Assembly (NCBI RefSeq): GCF_030272615.1
Contig: NC_081412.1
Coordinates: forward strand, 694,716,083-694,780,082
DNA: 64,000 bases
Reading direction: 5' to 3'
Origin: Cryptomeria japonica
Taxonomy: Eukaryota > Streptophyta > Pinopsida > Cupressales > Cupressaceae
Numbering within the stretch: position 1 is the first letter of the stretch; each line of letters begins with the position of its first letter. Position numbers and translations under genes: made by a program. Below the pieces are notes generated by a model, which was not told the origin of the DNA, made no database searches, and worked only from the letters and a program-made list of their open reading frames with translations. Below, in pieces: positions 58,408 through 64,000 of this stretch.

Positions 58408-59388
58408 CTAATAAAACTTTGCATCTTTCTTCAAAAGCTTCACAATGGGCTTGACAATTTCAGCAAAATTTGTAATAAATCTTTTGACAAAATTCACCTT
58501 GCCCAAGAAAGACTGAATCCCTTTAACATTCTTTGGCCGAGGTACATTATTTATAGCTTCAATCCTTTCAGGGTCTATCCTAACCCCTTCCTTGGAGACA
58601 ATATGCCCTAATAATTTTCCTTCAGTCACTGCAAAATGACATTTTTTTGGGTTCAAGGATACACCAAACTCCAGAGCCTTGCAAAAGACCCTTTCCAAGT
58701 GACCATAGTGATCAATTTCCTTCTTTGAAAAACATGTCAAATAATCCTAATAAACAACCATTATGATGTTGAGAAACTCCTTAAAAGCTACATCCATTGC
58801 TCTCTGAAAAGTAGCTCCAACATTCTATAGACCAAATGGCATTCTCACATACATATAAGTCCCCCAAGGGGTAGTAAAAGAAGTCTTAAATTGCTCAGAA
58901 TCTATTACTAATACCTAATTATAACCTGAGAACCCATCCATCATTGATAATAAATCATAACCAGTTACCCTTTGTAATATAGCCTCCATATTTGGGGAAG
59001 AATAATTGTCTTTTAGAGAAGCAACATTCAAATTTCTAAAATCCACACAAAGCCTTATATCCCCATTCTTATTTCTGACAGGGACCAAGTTGGATACCCA
59101 TGAAGAATTTCTTATAGGTTTTATAATCCCACCTTCCCTTAACTTGGTTAATTATTGTTGCATTTTGGTCTCCAAAAGGGGGTTAATAGGTCTTTGCTTG
59201 TATCGAAAAGGCTTAGCATCAAAATGCAGAGAGATTTCAAGTTTAAATAAGTCTTGTCTATCTGCCTTTAGGTCCTCATAGGACCAAGAAAAAACATGTT
59301 TATATCCTTTTAATAAGTTAATGAGGTTGGTCCTAATATGGGGAGACAGGTTCTTCCCAATATACACCAACTTAGGGGATGCTTCCAT
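58408..59388 (-). pseudogene. Reverse transcriptase of element C
   Basis: LEISLHFDAKPFRYKQRPIN, LVPVRNKNGDIRLCVDFRNL, LLSMMDGFSGYN and MPFGL.NVGATFQRAM are in order. The active site near 58750 is ruined: the residues around YXDD read Y-stop-D-Y. It continues LNPKKCHFAVTEGKLLGHIV and FLGKVNFVKRFI. Stops at 59150, about 58918 and 58748. Confidence 0.92.
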
Positions 59389-59498
59389 TCCCTAAGTTCA
59401 GCTCATCCAATTCCTCCAACTTTGTAGATGATGCTTGATGTAAGTGACCATCATTGTGATGGAACATACCCTCTAGTTCAATTAGTTCCCTAGGTATT

Positions 59499-60105
59499 TC
59501 ATTTGTCTCTAATTGCACTATGATCATTTCCAAAAATTGTTTCCTGTCCATCTACTACCTCCACCAATGCATTAAAATCAATCCTTTGACCTTCATAGTC
59601 ATCTATGTATTGTACAAATCTAAGGATGTCTTCATCATCCTCAAAAACTTGCCAAATTTTACACATTATCTGGGATGGCTGGTTTGGCTTTTGTCTCAAA
59701 AATTGAGACTCCAGTCAATGTTACATCATTATTCTTTAATGCAACAATAGCTAAAAAATATGTCATAATGTTCTTAGACCTTTCAATCCAATCAATGGAA
59801 AATGCATCAAAGTGTTCAATGACATCCCAAACAGCATGCTTGTACCTTTTTAACTTGTCATTTTTAGATGCATATATTTACCTTATCTAAGACACTACAA
59901 GTTCAGAGTCTCCATAAACCCTTAACAACTTGATCCCGCGTCTTTTAGCAATCTCTAAACCCAATAATAGAGCTTCATACTCAGTTGTATTGTTTGTACA
60001 TTGGAATGCTAATAGAAAAAAATACTTGAAGCTAATTCTTGATGGGGAAACAAATAGCACTCCCGCTCCAGACCCTTCCTTAGAGCAATCTCCATCAAAG
60101 TTCAT
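59499..60105 (-). pseudogene. Archaeal-like RNase H (aRNH) between protease and RT
   Basis: MNFDGDCSKEGSGAGVLFVS, NNTTEYEALLLGLEIAKRR and VYGDSELVV give the three acidic active-site residues; after a stop at 59887, YKHAVWDVIEHFDAFSIDWI and NIMTYFLAIVAL follow, where the last catalytic Asp seems to be Tyr. It resembles the aRNH of element A but stands before RT instead of after it. The frame then runs through WQVFEDDEDILRFVQYIDDY, the usual spacer to RT. Confidence 0.85.
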
Positions 60106-60326
60106 CTACCACAGGCCTTCTTGTGGTGATTCCAACTCACCAACAATAGGATCAGTATTCTTCAACTGAGGCTGAATTGGTTCTATTCAGAAATTATTAA
60201 GTTCCACATCAATCATGCAATTAAGCATGTTTGGGTCTATTTTTCAATAACCACTAGGGTACATGGTTCTCTGTATAATTTTATAGAATTCCCATTCACT
60301 GGGATAGTTACATATGACAAATCCAG

Positions 60327-60640
60327 CTAAAGATGTCCTCCAACAGTAGTAGCCCACTGCCTAGATAGAAGCATGCCATAATGTGGCTTGGTGTCTGTAA
60401 CAATTACATCCATTTTATAAGTAGCTTCAGGGAAAGCTACTATTTTTACTTCTACATCTTTCATAGTACCCACAACAAGAAATTCTCTATTATCCATGGC
60501 ATAACACCTCCCATATGAAGTGTGTACTAACAAACCTAGCTCCTTCATAACCCCATAAGGCATCACATTAGAAGCTACACCAAAATCTATCATGCAATTT
60601 TTTATCAGTCTGTTATTTACTAACGGTGTGACATAAAAGG
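60327..60640 (-). pseudogene. Aspartic protease of element C
   Basis: CMIDFGVASNVMPYGVMKEL shows the protease loop with DFG in place of the usual DSG, then MDVIVTDTKPHYGMLLSRQW closing the domain. The Ser to Phe change would probably abolish activity. Confidence 0.82.
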
Positions 60641-60659
60641 GATCTATCTAAGATGGTTC

Positions 60660-61091
60660 CTAATTAATAGTGGTGCCCAAGTAAACTTTTGGGACTCCTT
60701 GTTCTTGATCCTTCTCATCCTTTGCATTTCCCTTTTCAGAAGAAGCATCTCCATCTGATATACTTGAAATCAGAGAAAAAGAAGCCTCTCTATGTTCTTT
60801 TATTTTCAGCAACTCTATCAAAGGTACTAAAACTTTCATATGTGTTAAAGCTTGAATCATATCAAAAACAATGTTAACATTAGACTCAACATGAGTTTTA
60901 ACCTTTTCTGCCTTCTGGTGACATGTTCTCTTGTCACTAGTGGTTTCTACCTTACATCTAGTTGTATCAGCAATACCAGATTTCACTGAACTACTTGACT
61001 GATCACCTTTAGCCTGATTATCTTTGACAGAAGTTTTATTCTCAGTGGACCTCTTAGAAGAAGTTTCTTTAAAAAATAGAGAACTAGACAT
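60660..61091 (-). pseudogene. Gag-protease linker of element C
   Basis: Ser/Lys-rich segment, then FDMIQALTHMKVLVPLIELL and KEHREASFSL, a conserved pre-protease segment of this Gypsy group, and an acidic tail. No catalytic function known. Confidence 0.6.
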
Positions 61092-61274
61092 ACCTTGACT
61101 TTCATCATCTTTGATGCTTCTCAGATTATAATTATGCTTAGCTTTAGCTATTGCAGCCTTAGTGAGATTCTTGACTTCCTCCTTACTAGGCCTTCTAAGG
61201 TGAATCTCTTGATCTTACATTGTGACTACATTCAAAGTGGGATGCCAATCAATTGTCAATTGCTCCTGGCAATT

Positions 61275-63458
61275 TTAATTTCTTCTTGAGACATTATATT
61301 CACTTCCTTCATCCTCTGAAGAATCACAGTCAATTTCTATAGTATACTCAAACATATCAGCTGTAGGGTCATCCTCACTTTTCATGGATTCATTTAGAGC
61401 TTGAGCCATAGCACACTGATAGGGGGAAAGTGGCCCATCACATGCCATACACCATTGGGTATTTTCCACATTATGTATGTTTCCTCCTTTCAAAGGATCA
61501 AGGGTATTCTGATTTTGTGTACCTTTTGATCTATCTTGCATAGGTTTGCCATCTTTCCATGCAATGTTATATGACATATCATGCAATCTAGCAGGTCTAT
61601 CTTGCCAGTTGTAGTGAGGCCTCTCAAGTTTACTTTTTTTAGCAGTAAGATCCTTGACCATAGTCATTAATTTTTCTATCTTATCCTCTTCTTTGGAGGA
61701 TTTATTTTGTTGTGGTTTTTGTTCCTGCCACAATCTTCCATCAGTCCTTCTTCCCACTTCACCCGATGTTTTTCTATTACTCTCTACATTGATTACAATT
61801 CTGAAGACCATAGTCATTAATTTTTCTATCTTATCCTCTTCTTTGGAAGATTTATTTTGTTGTGGTTTTTGTTCCTGCCACAATCTTCCATCAGTCCTTC
61901 TTCCCACTTCACCTGATGTTTTTCTATTACTCTCTACATTGATTACAATTCTGAAAGCATCCCTCAAGCTATGTGGGTTCTTATCTCTGAGAATGTAAGC
62001 CATTTTGGGGTCAAATGCATTATAGAAGGTAGTTAGATACATATTTTCATCTAACCTCATCACTTGAAAAAGTCTATGCATTGCCTTTTGAAACCTTGCA
62101 TTAAAATCTATGATGAATTCATTATCAGATTTCCTAAAGTTGTTAAATTCATTAAGCATGAAGCTCACATTTGTCTTGTCTCCATACTGCTCTTGAAAGA
62201 AAAATTTGAACTCTTCCCAAGAACCTACACTATCCACAGGTAACCCTCTGTACCAATCTCTAGCATCCTTAATCAAGGATTGCACAAATAGCTTCATGAT
62301 GACATCTTCATGTTCAATTTCATAGTCATTAATCATGTCACCAAAATATTTTAGATGCTCTTCAACACTAACAACATTATTCCCAGCAAACTTCTGGAGT
62401 TTATCCCTCATTTCAATAGGGACATGGTTTGGATATCTGAGAATTCCATCAAAATACAATGGCCGATATAGCTCAAAATTTATCGGTCTCCTTTGAAACT
62501 GATTTCCAATAAAGTTGTTTCCAATATTCACCCTTGGGCCTGATCCGCCAACTCTATGATTTTGATGGCTTTGGTTATGGGGTAATTCGTGTCCGGTTTG
62601 GTTTGCTGGAAGTTTATTTGGAGGAATAGCAGAAATATTTGGGGTAGCACCTTTAGATTGGTTAATGAGTTGGATAGCACTTGTTTTTATTATTAGTTGA
62701 GTGTTCAACAAAGAGGCAGAAGTATATTGGGATGTAGGATTACTATGATCTACAGATAGGAAATTTATAGGAGGAGCTTTCAAACATCATATCTTTCTAC
62801 GGAATTTGGCATTAAGTGCTTCGATTTCAGCCTTCTCTAAATCCCTTTGCAAGTCTTCATTTTCTTTCCTTATCCTTTCTACCTCAATCTCATATGACAT
62901 CATTCCCTGAGGTCCTTCTACACTTCCTGACACTAGACCCGCAGATCTATTCTCCACTACTTTATGTTTTCCTTTGTCAATAACAAGTCTGGCAGGTTGG
63001 GGATCACTATGAACCTCCCTACTGGGTTGTGGTACAACTTTAGGTGCAGAAACAATTTTAGGATCAAGGATTTCCCTAATAACAGGACCTTGCTCTTTAC
63101 TCCTAGGTTCTTCTTGAGCAAACAACTCAAGCTCTACAATCTGTCTTAATAACCTATCGCTTTCAATGAGTTTGTCTTTGGTTTCATTCTCCTTTTCCTT
63201 ATCTTTCTTTTTTCTTATGGCAATCAATTGATATACTCTCTGATTTAGTACTTCAATCTCCTGAGACAACTCATCTTGGTCTGGCAAAGTTTCCTCTGAA
63301 TTAGACACATTTAACTGGACCATATCAATTAGGCTAATATTTCCTTCTATAGTTTTGGGAATGAAACTGGCTCTATTACTTGTACTATGCCTATCTCTCC
63401 CAAAAAAGTTGGCATTAGACAATCTTTGGTGAAAGGTTTGGATATCATCATTAGTGCC
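61275..63458 (-). pseudogene. gag: Gag of element C
   Basis: The first frame (to 62787) is a charged coiled coil ending KAEIEALNAKFRRK. After a stop, a 502-codon frame (62783-61275) has a linker, then the capsid domain: FDGILRYPNHVPIEMRDKLQ, LIKDARDWYRGLPVDSVGSW, EEFKFFFQEQYGDKTNVSFM, FNARFQKAMHRLF. It contains a recent in-frame 150-base duplication at 61656-61955 and ends with CMACDGPLSPYQC, a poor knuckle. The apparent start inside 63459-63467 is in foreign LTR sequence, so the true N-terminus is missing. Confidence 0.88.
61656..61955 (-). repeat. In-frame 150-bp tandem duplication in gag of element C
   Basis: Units 61656-61805 and 61806-61955 differ at about two bases. Each encodes a 50-residue block beginning FRIVINVESNRKTSGEVG and ending KIEKLMTMV. 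Being a multiple of three, it leaves the frame open. Confidence 0.95.
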
Positions 63459-64000
63459 TGTAGACACCTAAAATTGTCATGTCTAATTAAATAAATATTT
63501 TATTTATTTAATTATTTAAGCCTAATCCTTCTATTAATTAAATAAATCTTTATTTATTTAATTAATTCATTTATCCTCTTCTAGCCTTATTTCTCATTTA
63601 AATAAATACATTTATTTATTTAAATTATCATTTTCCTAAATTAAATAAATATTTTTATTTATTTAATTATCCTACTTCTTCTATTAATTAAATAAATCTT
63701 TATTTATTTAATTAATTCATTAAATCTTTTTCTACACATGACACATGTCATTCATCTCTTAATTCATACACTACCTACCCCTTTCATTATTTTATTATTT
63801 ATTTTACCTACCCTCTAATCATAGCCGACCTCCTTTTACACCTCTCAATCTTAACCCTCCATTTCATATTGTGTCTTCTATTTAAGGAGATGCTTTCTTC
63901 ATTGTCAAACCCTAATGACACATGCTAATGATCTTTCATGCAACTTGGCTACACTACGATCCTACTTACAACCACATTCCGTTCTTTGTTGAGCTCTTGT
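63459..64000 (+). repeat. 5' part of a Gypsy LTR (LTR6), running off the window
   Basis: Starts TGTAGACACCTAAAA inside the gag of element C; left flank GTGCC. It has a near 150-bp duplicated AT-rich block with the palindrome ATTAATTAAATAAAT/ATTTATTTAATTAAT at 63533-63568 and 63683-63718, and a TATA-like CTATTTAAG at 63878-63886, so transcription would run rightward. Confidence 0.75.
63878..63886 (+). promoter_or_regulatory. TATA-like box of LTR6
   Basis: CTATTTAAG, 420 bases into the LTR, followed about 30 bases later by CATTGTCAAACCC, a plausible start region. Confidence 0.5.

Larger units (their letters stand above)
56098..63458 (-). mobile_element. Ty3/Gypsy element C, Tat-like, RNase H upstream of RT
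   Basis: Minus-strand order: gag (63458-61275), linker, protease (about 60593), an extra RNase H (60105-59700), RT (59388-58408), RNase H, integrase (57660-56626). Gag, RT and integrase sequences differ clearly from element A, so it is another lineage. Its 5' LTR and PBS are not visible because a new LTR starts at 63459 inside the gag region. Every domain has damage. Confidence 0.8.

Overview
The window is plant nuclear intergenic DNA made almost entirely of nested, decayed LTR retrotransposons plus one LINE fragment. I see no host protein gene, rRNA, tRNA gene or CRISPR. AT-rich spacers, Tat-type Ty3/Gypsy and Sirevirus-like Ty1/Copia coding remnants, primer binding sites matching plant tRNA-iMet and tRNA-Trp, and element-in-element nesting point to a large repeat-rich plant genome. 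A gymnosperm is possible, but the sequence alone does not settle the species.

Layout, left to right. 1-9057: minus-strand non-autonomous element of LARD type, with 4.1 kb LTRs and a coding-free 3.7 kb interior, cut by the left window edge. It is inserted into 9058-10795, an uncharacterised retroelement ORF (here called the RVHG family from a shared motif). That ORF sits downstream of a zinc-knuckle Gag remnant (11100-12209), a PBS and LTR1 (12281-14228). LTR1 is also the 3' LTR of a second minus-strand Copia element whose 5' LTR is 43925-45750, so two Copia-type internal regions share an LTR. The second Copia is split in its RNase H by a 24 kb plus-strand Gypsy complex (14681-about 38846). 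The complex holds Tat element A (14681-32674: LTR, tRNA-Trp PBS, leader, gag-pro-RT-RNH-aRNH-IN, an antisense plant-mobile-domain ORF, PPT, LTR). It continues into a chimeric partner B, which shares A's right LTR, repeats the PBS, leader and gag start, then jumps into an inverted copy of the antisense ORF region and ends in a 0.5 kb foldback without a 3' LTR. Copia coding resumes at 38845-43739.

Right of LTR2: a second RVHG ORF fragment (45751-46199), a short gag-only LTR element (46281-49716), a 0.3 kb LTR fragment, a LINE retaining ORF1 and the start of ORF2 (50041-52394), an unassigned stretch, and seven diverged copies of a dyad-rich repeat (53998-56010). A minus-strand Gypsy (56626-63458) follows, with an RNase H placed between protease and RT. 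A further plus-strand LTR starts at 63459 and runs off the window.

Nearly every coding region carries stops, frameshifts or lost catalytic residues, so the window reads as a record of insertion, LTR sharing and template switching rather than as working genes. Candidates for under-described biology are the RVHG ORF family, the antisense mobile-domain ORF with its own TATA-like box, the chimeric element B with its foldback, and the structured repeat at 54 to 56 kb.
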